This document shows positions 1 through 8,066 of a stretch of DNA of 36,138 bases, piece by piece. Made by a program: the position numbers and the translations under genes. Within the stretch, counting starts at the first letter, position 1. Each line of letters opens with the position of its first letter. The notes under the pieces were generated by a model. That model was given only the letters and a program-made list of their open reading frames with translations, did not search any database and was not told the origin of the DNA. Origin of the DNA: Planctomycetales bacterium (GTDB lineage Bacteria > Planctomycetota > Planctomycetia > Pirellulales > Pirellulaceae); contig JAGQPR010000018.1 in assembly GCA_020426625.1 (NCBI GenBank), positions 1 through 36,138 of the forward strand, read 5' to 3'.

Positions 1-306
1 AATGTTCGCGAGTTACGAAACGTCATGGAACGAGCCATTGTCTTAGGCAACAATCCGTCGATCGGGGTCGATGACATCAGCCTGTCATCCCTTGCCCCTC
101 AAGCAGATCTACTGCAGCCCACTCAGTCAACGCCTGACTCCTCGGCTTTGTTCGAGCCTATCACTTTGAGCGAGCTCGAGCAGATTCATATAACGAAAAT
201 GCTGGAACATACTAACGGAAATAAGTCTAAGGCCTCCCAGCTGTTGGGGATTGAACGTTCGACATTGGACCGAAAGCTAAAACGATTCGAAGATTCGCAG
301 GCATGA
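1..306 (+). CDS. C-terminal end of an NtrC-family sigma-54-dependent regulator (5' truncated)
   Basis: The reading frame is open from the first base and ends at TGA 304-306, so only the last 101 codons are present. The first residues, NVRELRNVMERAIVLG, match the conserved end of the AAA+ domain of bacterial enhancer-binding proteins (the WPGNVREL...ERAVIL region). After a linker of about 35 residues the last 45 residues form a Fis-type helix-turn-helix (LSELEQIHITKMLEHTNGNKSKASQLLGI, given here in part as the core NKSKASQLLGIERSTLDRKL). Proteins of this family hydrolyse ATP to open promoters held by sigma-54 RNA polymerase. The receiver or sensor domain and the GAFTGA loop lie outside the window, so its signal is unknown. 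An ATG at 25 could start a shorter protein, but the conserved residues before it show that it is internal. Confidence 0.9.
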   Translation, partial: NVRELRNVMERAIVLGNNPSIGVDDISLSSLAPQADLLQPTQSTPDSSALFEPITLSELEQIHITKMLEHTNGNKSKASQLLGIERSTLDRKLKRFEDSQA

Positions 307-550
307 CTCTTTGGGTTGCTTCTAACGATCTTCTTTTTCTTGCAGCCTATAGTTAGGCATACTTAGACAAGAGCTTTAGCAATTCTCTCGCGCTTGCAAA
401 GGCCGGAGCTGCTACAGATGATTGCCTGCCAAGCGTCGGGCCATCGGCGGGCTGCGATTTTCGTGCCGAAGCCCCTGCCCGCCAGCACTAAATCCGCGCC
501 TTGGCTGTAGATATCCGCACTTTTCGCTGATCCGGCTGATAGCTCCGACA
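307..550. other. Intergenic stretch with no supported gene
   Basis: Between the NtrC-type gene and the terminator at 551-588 I see no recognisable gene. A minus-strand reading frame at 363-551 would need a TTG start lying in the terminator of the next minus-strand gene, has no ribosome binding site, and resembles nothing I know. A T-rich stretch around 330-342 may help end transcription of the upstream regulator, but it has no clear hairpin. Confidence 0.5.
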
Positions 551-588
551 AAGCAAATAAAAAACCGCAAGCGGTTTCGCTTGCGGTC
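551..588 (-). terminator. Rho-independent terminator of the Gly-rich exported protein gene
   Basis: ACCGCAAGCG (564-573) and CGCTTGCGGT (578-587) form a perfect 10-bp stem with a 4-base loop. Read on the minus strand, the hairpin is followed at once by a run of six T and then ATTT. It lies 34 bp past the stop codon of the minus-strand gene that ends at 622. This is the clearest intrinsic terminator in the window. Confidence 0.85.
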
Positions 589-621
589 TTGAAAATTTGG
601 TCTCGCTGGAGAATGCGAAGA

Positions 622-1752
622 CTAGGGAGTTACGGGAGTTGCTGGAGGTGGAGTGAAACCGTCGTCGTTAGCTAGAGCAGCTACGCCAACTGCCAGTCCG
701 GCGATGCCGAGCAATCCACCTGCTCCAAACCCGCCGCCACCACCAAATCCTCCTCCGCCGCCACCGAATCCTCCTCCTCCGCCGCCACCGACGAATCCAC
801 CGCCTTGCATCGGAACGCCACCGCCGACGATTGGAGGACCGATGATACCTTCGTCCATAATAATACCTTCTGGCTGATCAACAACGGTTTGCTCTGGAGC
901 TGGAGGCATTGCAACAGGTACGAGCAACGACTGCTGAACTAGCAAGTCAGCCTTAGTCGCAACAAACTTTGTGTTGGCTTTAGTAGAGCTCAAGCGAGTC
1001 TCGTCTTCAGAGACAACTTCCAAGCCGACAACGCCGTGCCCAATGCCACCGACAACCAAGTCGTACGAACCGGGAGTGCTTGGTCGGAAGCTGAAGAAGC
1101 CCATTCGGTCGACGTTCACTGTATCAACCACTTCGCCGTTTCGCAAAACCTTGACGGTGTGCTGATCAGCAGGACCGCTGCCGTAAGAGAAGACGATTCG
1201 GCCATTGACCAAGCCGTTCGACGTGGCAACGCGTTGCGACTGAGCGAATGGCATTGCTGGCTCTTGCAGCGGACCGTACTCAGCTGGCTGCTGCGGAGCT
1301 GGTACGAACAATGACCGAAGGATTTCGTCGACCTTTTGCTGTGACAGCGAAGCCGCGTAAACAGAGAGATTAACATCCACCTCAGGTCGGTGAGCGAGTA
1401 CTTGAATCGCATGTGCAGCAAAGGCCTTTGCACTGACTGCCGACAGTCGATAAACACCTGGTTTAACGCCAGCGAGAACAAAGTTTCCAGCTTCATCAGC
1501 CTTGCCGGATGAAACCAGTCCGTTTGCGTCGATCAGTTCCACCATGGCTCCGCCCTGGGGCGAGGACTGGGCATTATCGCCAACAGTGACAACTTGACCT
1601 TTGATGTTGCCGTCTGCATCCAGGCAGGCCCACCCGCTGTGAAAAACAGTTGGGACTTCGCTGACGACTTCCGGGGTGGCCGGCAACGTCTCCTGTGCGT
1701 ATGCGGGCACTACAATGCCGCACAAACACAGTGCCAGAATAATCTTCTTCAT
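622..1752 (-). CDS. Exported Gly-rich protein with carboxypeptidase-regulatory-like domains
   Basis: The protein has 376 residues. I chose the ATG at 1752 because it begins a typical signal peptide (MKKIILALCLCGIVVPAYA, probable cut before Q20) and has AAGGA about 8 bases upstream. An upstream in-frame start at 1851 would put a charged tail before the signal. Two beta-sandwich segments follow: residues about 50-120 (GNFVLAGVKPGVYRLSAVS, typical of carboxypeptidase-regulatory/Cna-B-like repeats) and about 175-250 (GFFSFRPSTPGSYDLVVGG). A tail of Gly runs broken by Phe (about 305-345) precedes a hydrophobic stretch GLLGIAGLAVGVAALA and a Pro/Thr-rich end. The role is unknown; a cell-surface or envelope structural protein is likely. 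The gene is monocistronic, with its own promoter and terminator. Confidence 0.85.
   Translation of the reverse strand: MKKIILALCLCGIVVPAYAQETLPATPEVVSEVPTVFHSGWACLDADGNIKGQVVTVGDNAQSSPQGGAMVELIDANGLVSSGKADEAGNFVLAGVKPGVYRLSAVSAKAFAAHAIQVLAHRPEVDVNLSVYAASLSQQKVDEILRSLFVPAPQQPAEYGPLQEPAMPFAQSQRVATSNGLVNGRIVFSYGSGPADQHTVKVLRNGEVVDTVNVDRMGFFSFRPSTPGSYDLVVGGIGHGVVGLEVVSEDETRLSSTKANTKFVATKADLLVQQSLLVPVAMPPAPEQTVVDQPEGIIMDEGIIGPPIVGGGVPMQGGGFVGGGGGGGFGGGGGGFGGGGGFGAGGLLGIAGLAVGVAALANDDGFTPPPATPVTP
727..802. repeat. Low-complexity GCC/CCT/ACC repeat encoding poly-Gly
   Basis: The stretch is built of CCACC, CCGCCG and CCTCCTCC triplets and encodes, on the minus strand, runs of 4-7 Gly separated by Phe. 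The triplets are mixed rather than pure, so selection on the protein and slippage may both have shaped it. Confidence 0.8.
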
Positions 1753-1832
1753 GGGTGATCCTTCAAAGGAGCGTCGTGAAAATCTTGTGTGAACTGACAT
1801 GTTAAACTGGGGGTATTGCGACAACTTCGTAG

Positions 1833-1861
1833 ATTGTAACGAACATCGCAACGCGGGTCAA
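1833..1861 (-). promoter_or_regulatory. Sigma70-type promoter for the Gly-rich exported protein
   Basis: Read on the minus strand, TTGACC (1861-1856) and TACAAT (1838-1833) are separated by exactly 17 bp, close to the consensus -35/-10 pair. The pair lies about 80 bp before the ATG at 1752 and begins 34 bp after the stop codon of the preceding minus-strand gene. This supports separate transcription of the downstream gene. Confidence 0.65.
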
Positions 1862-1895
1862 TCAATTGGTAAACAAATTGGTTTTTTTCGTTCCA

Positions 1896-3371
1896 TTACC
1901 TTGCGGGTGACCTGGGCTTGAAAATCTCGCTAACGCTACCCCGGCTAGCTGGCGGCGTCACTTCCGGCCGAATCGGGAAAGCACTGCCTTGAAGCCGATC
2001 TCCCAGCGGAATGGTGCGATCTGAACTGCTAGCTTTCAAATACCCCATCAGCTTATCAAGCGAAATCTGTTGTACGCCATTCAATCTGGCGACTTTTATG
2101 AAATCTTCATAGTTCTTTTGCTTTTCCAGTTGTTCTTCTCGCATTTCAGCCGTTGCGTTTGCTGGCAAAGTCAAGTCCGTTCCCATCACCAGCCAGGACG
2201 TGTTGTGGTCGATTCCTGGATTCTTAACTTCTGCGCCCTTCGATGTGCGTTCTGCATCAATGGTTCCACCCGCCAACTTAATAAGCTCTCGCACTTGGTC
2301 GATGTCGTCCTTGCCGTCGTCATTGATGTCCATCAGGCCCACCAAGGCGAATCCAACTTTTCGACCCGGGCGCCAGGCAGTCGAGTACACTAGGTCACCG
2401 GTCAAGATAATGTTGCGAAAGTCGGGATCTTCGACGCGAGCTTCGCTCAAGTGCTCGTCAACAACTCGCGTGACGCGAATATTAGCTTTGGGTTCGGCGT
2501 TGCTGATGACCACAGACGATTCGTCAAGTACATTAAAGGGCACTCCCACTCGTAAGCCATCTGCGCTGCCCAGGTTCAACCAAACGCGTGTGCCACCATT
2601 CTGCACACTCAAGATTTTGCCTTGAGGTGAAGCAAAATCAGGCTCGTTGACCTTGTTCAGCTGGTCCTGCAAATCTTCGTTCTTGACCATAAGGCTGCTG
2701 TTGTCCGCCTCGACCGTGGCAAGCTGCGTTTTTACCTGGTTTAATTCGCCATCGAGTTTTTTCTTGTACTGGTCAAACATGTCGATCGTATTTAGTCGCT
2801 CTTTATTGACCGCAGCCATAGCCGTGGCATGCTCCTGGCGAGCAGTCTCAAGGTCGTTCATGGCTTCCTTGAGTTTCGTCTCAGCGTCCACGCGAGCTGC
2901 GGTTTCACTATCCACGGTCGCCTTGAGTTTTGCCGTTAAGTCATTGACTTTCTGGCGGGCCGCTTCAATGTCAGCATTGCGGGCGCGAAGGGTTTCCATC
3001 AAGTAGGTTGGCAGTTTTAGCAAGTTCTTTTCAACGACGCCGGGGGCGAAGAATTTCATCGCTTCACCGTAGTCGGCGACCACGTCCGACATCGATGCAT
3101 CTGAGGCAAAACTAGTTAGTTTTTCCTGCATTTCTTCGTCACTGTAGGTGCCGTAACCGATCATGGCACGCATTAGCTCAATCTTCCGCTCTGCGGTTTG
3201 GAATTCTGAAGTCGCCTGCTGAAGCCGCTCGTTAGTCGAGTCGTTCTTGGCGGCCAAGTCCGATGCACTGCGCCACAGAAAAAACATGCCCAGCAACAGC
3301 CCAACGGAAACGATCGTCATCGTTATGACGTATGCCTGCCAAGCAAAAAGGTTCCTATCACGAACTGCCAT
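1896..3371 (-). CDS. Membrane-anchored coiled-coil protein, conserved-hypothetical type
   Basis: The protein has 491 residues from the ATG at 3371; an in-frame GTG at 3395 would add 8 residues, and neither has a strong ribosome binding site. A single membrane segment (about 13-35) is followed by a long Glu/Lys/Ala-rich coiled coil (about 40-250), then a small beta domain starting near GKILSVQNGGTRVWLNLG. That motif resembles the C-terminal domain of FlgT-like and similar envelope proteins (G-x-I, N-L-G, G-L-x-x-G). Further on come an Asp-rich loop DINDDGKDDID and a stretch, LIKLAGGTIDAE followed by TSWLVMG, that recalls a BRCT fold. The C-terminus is Pro/Ser-rich. It lies downstream of lnt on the same strand. 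The function is unknown; a periplasmic scaffold is a reasonable guess. Confidence 0.8.
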   Translation of the reverse strand: MAVRDRNLFAWQAYVITMTIVSVGLLLGMFFLWRSASDLAAKNDSTNERLQQATSEFQTAERKIELMRAMIGYGTYSDEEMQEKLTSFASDASMSDVVADYGEAMKFFAPGVVEKNLLKLPTYLMETLRARNADIEAARQKVNDLTAKLKATVDSETAARVDAETKLKEAMNDLETARQEHATAMAAVNKERLNTIDMFDQYKKKLDGELNQVKTQLATVEADNSSLMVKNEDLQDQLNKVNEPDFASPQGKILSVQNGGTRVWLNLGSADGLRVGVPFNVLDESSVVISNAEPKANIRVTRVVDEHLSEARVEDPDFRNIILTGDLVYSTAWRPGRKVGFALVGLMDINDDGKDDIDQVRELIKLAGGTIDAERTSKGAEVKNPGIDHNTSWLVMGTDLTLPANATAEMREEQLEKQKNYEDFIKVARLNGVQQISLDKLMGYLKASSSDRTIPLGDRLQGSAFPIRPEVTPPASRGSVSEIFKPRSPAR

Positions 3372-3562
3372 GTGTGGGATCCGAAAAGAGGGCACAGAGA
3401 AGGGCTGACAAAGGAGCTGTCAGATTCGAGGGCACGATCCGGGAACGCACCCTTCGTCACAGTGTATTTGCTTGAACACTTACCGTCAAACTTTTCGTCA
3501 TCGCCCCGGGGGGCAAAAGCCGAATACCTTACGTGACCTACCCATTACGATTTGAAGTCCTG

Positions 3563-5326
3563 CTAATGTGGGGGGGTAATAGAGGTTTTTGTTGCTTTTG
3601 TTCTTCCCCTGAGCCAAAGTGCAGTTTCGGCACAGAAGGAGGCCATGATTATCCACGAGCAGAGCCAACCTAAAGGATAACCGACGGTTTGTACCAGGCC
3701 CCAGCGATTGTCCCTATGTGGCTCGGCAAATACGCCGCCGGCCGCCGATCGCTGCGATACCGCCAGTACCCTTCCAGAACCATCGATATTGGCTGAGAGA
3801 CCGTTATTGGCAGCTACCAGCATCGGACGACGGTTTTCGACCGCACAAAGCGTCGAGCAAGCCAAGTGGTGATCCAAAATGGCGGAACTCTTGAACCAGC
3901 TGTCATTAGTGATGTTGATCAATACATCAGGGGCTTGCCCAATTGAAACCAACTCACGAACCTGACTCGAAATGAGCCTTGGTACCATGCTGTCAAAACA
4001 AATACTGGGAGATATGCTCACTTGGTTAACTTGAAAGCTGCTGGGATGTTCGCCCGCCTGTATACCGGGTCCCAAAATGTCGCGTAGCCATCCCAGCGCG
4101 GGGCCCAGCGGGACGTATTCGCCGAACATCACTGGGTGCATTTTGTCGTAGCGTCCAAGTGCTCTGCCGTCGGGTCCTACCAATAACGCGGAATTAAAGA
4201 ATTTGTCAGCATTGTTGTTAACTTCTGCCACGTTCACTCCAATCAGCAGGTAGGGGGCGGCCGTCGAACTTGGGAGCGTTTGCCAATCGCTTTTCCCTTG
4301 AGCCGCCGACAGCAACATTCTGATTCGCAAGTCGAAATCTCGTTTTAAGGCGGCAAGTTCAGCCTGCAGCTCTTCTTCAGAATAGCCTCCCCTGGGGGCA
4401 AGATTCGCAGACGCGATTACCGAGCTGCCAAAAGTGGTTTCCGGCCAAACCACAAGATCTACGGGGCCCCACTCGACGGCTAGTCGACTCGTTTCCGCTA
4501 GATACAGCTCCCAAGCTTCCTTTGGATTCATCGCATTGGCGGCATACACCGATGGCGTGTTTTCTTGAACCAGAAGAACTCGCATCAAAGGAGCTGCCAG
4601 GGCGAGCGCATCGGCCTGCTTTAGTCTCCAACTGCCGTATGCCAAGCAGATAGCGACCGCCGTCGCTAACCCGAAAAAAACCGCTGCTGCCGAGGCGAAC
4701 TTGCGGTCTCCCCAGCCCACAATCAGCTGATGACAACTTGCTGCCGTGGCAACCATTAGGAAACTGATGCCGGTGCCACCTAACTGGTCGGCTATCTGCA
4801 ATATCGTTGGCCATGGCACCTGAGAATGCGCTAACGTGTTAGACGAGAATCCCGTCAAAAAGTAGCTGCGAAAGACCTCGAGACCACACCAGGCCACCGG
4901 GGCGGCCAGTTCGAGGGGCCAGCGCCAGCGATGCCGAAGTATACGGGTGGCACCCACAAAAAGTGGAATGTATGCCGCCAGATAAAGTGATATTGCCACC
5001 CAACCGAAATACAATGCCCAGAAGACCAATCGCACGCCCTCTAGCGTTGCCAACCAAAAGGCACATCCGCTAATCCAGAGCCAAAAGTAGTCGCGCCTAG
5101 TAAGGACCGTTTTGTATTCGCAGGCGAACAGCCATCCGATGGGTGCGACCCAAGCTAAAGGGAACAATCCCATCGGCGGGTATGCAAGCCACATGACTAT
5201 CGCAGAAGCAAACGCAAAACATACCATTCTCCGGTTTGCACTAAGCAAGGAACGTGTAAGTTTCAACTTGAGATTTCTGCCGTCAGGGTGATTGTTTCGA
5301 ATGCTGCGTCGTTCCTTGCTTGCCAT
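3563..5326 (-). CDS. lnt: Apolipoprotein N-acyltransferase
   Basis: Lnt transfers an acyl chain from phospholipid to the N-terminal Cys of diacylated lipoproteins in the inner membrane, the last step of lipoprotein maturation. The 587-residue protein has about six to seven hydrophobic segments in residues 34-235, then a periplasmic nitrilase domain (about 248-540), and a last membrane segment near 550. The catalytic triad is visible: E296 in VVWPETTFG, K395 in GRYDKMHPVMFGEYVP and C443 in SPSICFDSMVP; INITNDSWF follows. Family members usually have CYE after the Cys; here it is CFD. The protein is about 75 residues longer than E. coli Lnt, partly from a basic N-terminal extension. The ATG at 5326 has AGGAG just upstream. 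The window itself encodes two probable lipoproteins that would be substrates. Confidence 0.95.
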   Translation of the reverse strand: MASKERRSIRNNHPDGRNLKLKLTRSLLSANRRMVCFAFASAIVMWLAYPPMGLFPLAWVAPIGWLFACEYKTVLTRRDYFWLWISGCAFWLATLEGVRLVFWALYFGWVAISLYLAAYIPLFVGATRILRHRWRWPLELAAPVAWCGLEVFRSYFLTGFSSNTLAHSQVPWPTILQIADQLGGTGISFLMVATAASCHQLIVGWGDRKFASAAAVFFGLATAVAICLAYGSWRLKQADALALAAPLMRVLLVQENTPSVYAANAMNPKEAWELYLAETSRLAVEWGPVDLVVWPETTFGSSVIASANLAPRGGYSEEELQAELAALKRDFDLRIRMLLSAAQGKSDWQTLPSSTAAPYLLIGVNVAEVNNNADKFFNSALLVGPDGRALGRYDKMHPVMFGEYVPLGPALGWLRDILGPGIQAGEHPSSFQVNQVSISPSICFDSMVPRLISSQVRELVSIGQAPDVLINITNDSWFKSSAILDHHLACSTLCAVENRRPMLVAANNGLSANIDGSGRVLAVSQRSAAGGVFAEPHRDNRWGLVQTVGYPLGWLCSWIIMASFCAETALWLRGRTKATKTSITPPH

Positions 5327-5344
5327 TTGCTCCTGGTACCCTTA

Positions 5345-5364
5345 ACTTGACCTTACTTGACCTC
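5345..5364. repeat. Tandem 10-bp direct repeat in the lnt / TIM-barrel divergent region
   Basis: ACTTGACCTT and ACTTGACCTC stand head to tail, one helical turn apart, 19 bp upstream of the lnt start and about 180 bp before the divergent gene. The spacing suits two copies of a regulator bound on one face of the DNA. There is no other support for an operator. Confidence 0.4.
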
Positions 5365-5542
5365 TGGCGAGTGCCGTCTGAGGTTAGTCTTTACTCACAC
5401 TGCGCGTCGGTTCGATCCTGACCCAGCCCAGATAGTACAATTAGTCGACTGTCTTTGTATTCCAAATTGTTTCACGAGTCTCTATTGCCGACGTCGTCAA
5501 GAAACCTCATCACACAACTTAAAACTTGCCTGGAAAAATGAC

Positions 5543-6424
5543 ATGAACAATCAAATGAATCGACGGCACGCGATTTCAACCTCTGCTGCATCGTTTGCGG
5601 CTCTTTCAATTGGTGCCCGAACCACGTCAGCACTAGGTAACACTCTGGAAAGCGCCATGCGATTTGGGCTAGTCACTTACCAGTGGGGAAAAGACATGGA
5701 CTTGCCCACGCTCATTTCTACTTGCGAAAAATCTGGGGTAGCAGGTTTGGAATTGAGAACGCAACACAAACATCATGTGGAACCGTCGCTGACAGCTAGC
5801 GAGAGAACTGAGGTCCGCAAGCGTTTTGCGGATAGTCCAGTTGAATTGGTCGGCTATGGTTCGAACTGCGAGTTCCATTCCGCTGATCCGCTAAAGGTAC
5901 GTGAAAATATCGAGCTGGCAAAGGCGTATGTCCGTCTAATGCACGATTGTGGCGGAACGGGAGTTAAGGTGAAACCCAATGGTTTTTCCAAGGAATTATC
6001 GCGGGAAGCTACCATAGAACAGATCGGCAAGGCATTGAACGAAGTTGCCGAGTATGCTCAGGGTTACGGCCAAAGAATTCGCGTCGAAGTGCATGGAGCT
6101 GGTACGCAAGAATTACCCGCCATGCGCGACATATTTAGAGTCGCCGACCACAACAATGTGTTTGTTTGCTGGAACTGCAATGACCAAGATCTGAACGGAG
6201 ACGGTCTAGAAGCAAACTTCAAAATGGTTAAAGGTCGATTCGGCGACACGGTCCATGTGCGTGAATTGAATATCGGCGAATATCCATACGCACAATTGAT
6301 GAAGCTGTTCTTGGGCATGGACTATTCCGGCTGGATTCTGCTGGAAGCCCGAACGGAACCTGCAGACAAAGTGGCCGCGTTGATCGAACAACGTAAAGTC
6401 TTTCAACAAATGACACAAGGATAG
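5543..6424 (+). CDS. Tat-exported sugar phosphate isomerase/epimerase-like TIM-barrel protein
   Basis: The protein has 293 residues from the ATG at 5543, with GGA upstream. An open frame extends back to 5357, but that stretch reads as noise. The N-terminus carries a twin-arginine signal (MNRRHAISTSAASFAALSIGA, RR at residues 7-8), so folded export is expected. The rest is a xylose-isomerase-like / AP-endonuclease-2 type barrel: FGLVTYQWG at the first strand, GVAGLELRTQHKHHVEP, GGTGVKVKPNG, RIRVEVHGAGTQ, VFVCWNCNDQD, DTVHVRELN and GWILLEARTEP near the end. The Glu and His residues at the strand ends are typical metal ligands of the fold. Such proteins are very numerous in planctomycetes and the substrate cannot be told from sequence. 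The next gene begins 5 bases after the stop and is probably coupled. Confidence 0.88.
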   Translation: MNNQMNRRHAISTSAASFAALSIGARTTSALGNTLESAMRFGLVTYQWGKDMDLPTLISTCEKSGVAGLELRTQHKHHVEPSLTASERTEVRKRFADSPVELVGYGSNCEFHSADPLKVRENIELAKAYVRLMHDCGGTGVKVKPNGFSKELSREATIEQIGKALNEVAEYAQGYGQRIRVEVHGAGTQELPAMRDIFRVADHNNVFVCWNCNDQDLNGDGLEANFKMVKGRFGDTVHVRELNIGEYPYAQLMKLFLGMDYSGWILLEARTEPADKVAALIEQRKVFQQMTQG

Positions 6425-6429
6425 CACAG

Positions 6430-7749
6430 GTGCGACAGAGTGTTATTAACCGTTGTTTCATCAAAACGCTAATATTTTGGTCACTGCGTTTGGCTGAGTC
6501 AGTTGCCGTGGTTGGGATCCTGTTTGCTGCGGCGCACATTGCCCCAACTCATTTTGCTGCAACTCAGATCGCTGCAACTCAGATCGCTGCAACTCAGATC
6601 GCTGCAACTCAAAATGTTTCCGCCGACTCTTCTTCCTACGGTCGGCGAGGCATCCACAACTTGCTGACGAATGTTTGGCTTCCAGGTGGTGAATCGCAGG
6701 TGACTTGGGTGAATCTTGGCGACACTGGGTCCACTGCAAGTCTGCGTGGTTTATGTGCTACAGACGACCAAGTTCTTTGGAGCTGCGGAGCAAATGGAGT
6801 TGTCGTGCGCTCGAGAGATGGAGGCAAACACTGGCAGAAATGCGGCCCCCTTCAATTTCAATCCTTGGAATTCAGATCGATCCATGCCTGGGATCAAGAC
6901 AATGCTTGCATAGCCAGCGCAGGCACACCAGCCGTTATTTTGAAAACTACCAATGGTGGCAAAGACTGGCGGCTGGTGTATACGTGTGACGCTGCTGCCG
7001 CGTTTATTAACGCATTGCGATTCTATGACGGGACGCACGGTTTGGCTTTCGGCGATCCAATCGATGGAAGGACGCTGATTGTCGAATCTCACGATGGTGG
7101 CGACAGCTGGCAACCAATCGACAGCGATTCCATTCCCCAGGCTAATGAATCCGAAGCGGGATTTGCCGCTAGCAATTCGGCGTTATCCTGCGAGCGATCT
7201 GGTTGGGCCCTTATCGGAACTGGAGGGACACAGGCTGAATCCTGCAGAATTTATCTTCGCAGCAAAGATCAAACCGCTTGGCAGACTACGCTCTGCCCGT
7301 TGATCAGCGGTCCATCGAAAGGCATCTTTTCAATCACTAGCCTGCAAACAGACGTCAGCCAGACTGAAAGGGATTCTTCAGGTACCCTGGCCAAATTTGT
7401 AGCAGTGGGCGGAGATTATATGCCAGGTGCAGTATCACGCACGACCGCAGCCTACAGTCTCGACGGTCTTACGTGGAAATTGGCTACCACTCAGCCGCCT
7501 GGATTCCGTTCGGCGGTGATTTCTCTGCCCAAGCCCATCCCAACTTCTCAGGGGCAGGATTCGAACAATTGGCGGCTTCTAGCTACTGGACCGACCGGGA
7601 CAGATATGTCCGCCGACGGAATTGTTTGGCAGAACGTCTCAAATGGTGGGTTTCATGCCCTTAGCTCCGGAAGAACGCGTGTCTTTGCGTGTGGAGCAAA
7701 TGGGAAGGTGAGCGTTTTGCAGATTCGAAGTATGACCGACACTCCGTAA
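6430..7749 (+). CDS. Exported Asp-box/YCF48-like beta-propeller protein
   Basis: The protein has 439 residues. The GTG at 6430 lies 5 bases after the previous stop and has AAGGA about 9 bases upstream, which supports this start and translational coupling. A hydrophobic N-terminal segment (about 13-36) acts as signal or anchor, followed by an Ala-Ala-Thr-Gln-Ile repeat (about 43-61). The body has at least three Asp-box motifs: SRDGGKHWQKCG, TTNGGKDWRLVY and SHDGGDSWQPID, plus a weaker SLDGLTWKLA. Together with VLWSCGANGVVVRS and RVFACGANGKVSV at the two ends this points to a YCF48/HCF136-like or sialidase-type propeller. Planctomycete proteins of this kind are often called oxidoreductases without proof. 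A role in handling sugars with the upstream barrel is an inference from the operon. Confidence 0.85.
   Translation: MRQSVINRCFIKTLIFWSLRLAESVAVVGILFAAAHIAPTHFAATQIAATQIAATQIAATQNVSADSSSYGRRGIHNLLTNVWLPGGESQVTWVNLGDTGSTASLRGLCATDDQVLWSCGANGVVVRSRDGGKHWQKCGPLQFQSLEFRSIHAWDQDNACIASAGTPAVILKTTNGGKDWRLVYTCDAAAAFINALRFYDGTHGLAFGDPIDGRTLIVESHDGGDSWQPIDSDSIPQANESEAGFAASNSALSCERSGWALIGTGGTQAESCRIYLRSKDQTAWQTTLCPLISGPSKGIFSITSLQTDVSQTERDSSGTLAKFVAVGGDYMPGAVSRTTAAYSLDGLTWKLATTQPPGFRSAVISLPKPIPTSQGQDSNNWRLLATGPTGTDMSADGIVWQNVSNGGFHALSSGRTRVFACGANGKVSVLQIRSMTDTP
6541..6612 (+). repeat. In-frame 15-bp tandem repeat (minisatellite) encoding AATQI
   Basis: Three perfect copies of GCTGCAACTCAGATC (6556-6570, 6571-6585, 6586-6600) are flanked by one degenerate copy before (6541-6555) and one partial copy after (6601-6612). 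Because the unit is a multiple of three, changes in copy number keep the gene in frame and only lengthen or shorten the linker after the signal segment. Confidence 0.9.
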
Positions 7750-7778
7750 GTCCTCTAGCAGACTCGCCAAAGCCTCAG

Positions 7779-7803
7779 CACACACACACACTCTCTCTCT
7801 CTC
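7779..7803. repeat. CA/CT dinucleotide microsatellite
   Basis: Six CA units (7779-7790) run directly into about six and a half CT units (7791-7803), 30 bp after the stop codon of the beta-propeller gene. Pure dinucleotide runs of this length are uncommon in bacterial genomes and prone to slippage. It lies outside coding sequence. Confidence 0.9.
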
Positions 7804-8066
7804 GGCCACAGTAGGTGAATTGGCCACCATAAAGCAGTAGTCAACCTTTGCGGCCAGCCAACGAACTCAAGTGTCTCATTAGACGGGCGTAATGGGAGGA
7901 CGCACTGCGGCGGGAGATAAATTGTCTTGCGCTGAGCCGCACCGAAGCTCAAAATCGGAATAATTGCCCTGCTTTCGCCTCTGTGGATCGCATTCTCCAT
8001 TGGCGTCCAAGGGGCACATTCTCTTCACCTGGCAAATGTGAAAAACTCGCTAAACGCGTCAAGGCC

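Noticed and set aside
363..551. Minus-strand frame of 62 codons
   Set aside because: It needs a TTG start inside the terminator region, has no ribosome binding site, and the protein resembles no family.
653..877. Plus-strand Pro-rich frame
   Set aside because: It is the antisense of the poly-Gly tail of the minus-strand gene; its Pro runs follow from the complementary repeat.
3503..3514. GC-rich hairpin GCCCCGGGGGGC after lnt
   Set aside because: The loop is too tight and there is no T run on the minus strand, so I do not call it a terminator.
5406..5422. T-arm-like sequence GTCGG TTCGATC CTGAC
   Set aside because: No matching acceptor, D or anticodon arms occur at the required distance, so it is not a tRNA.
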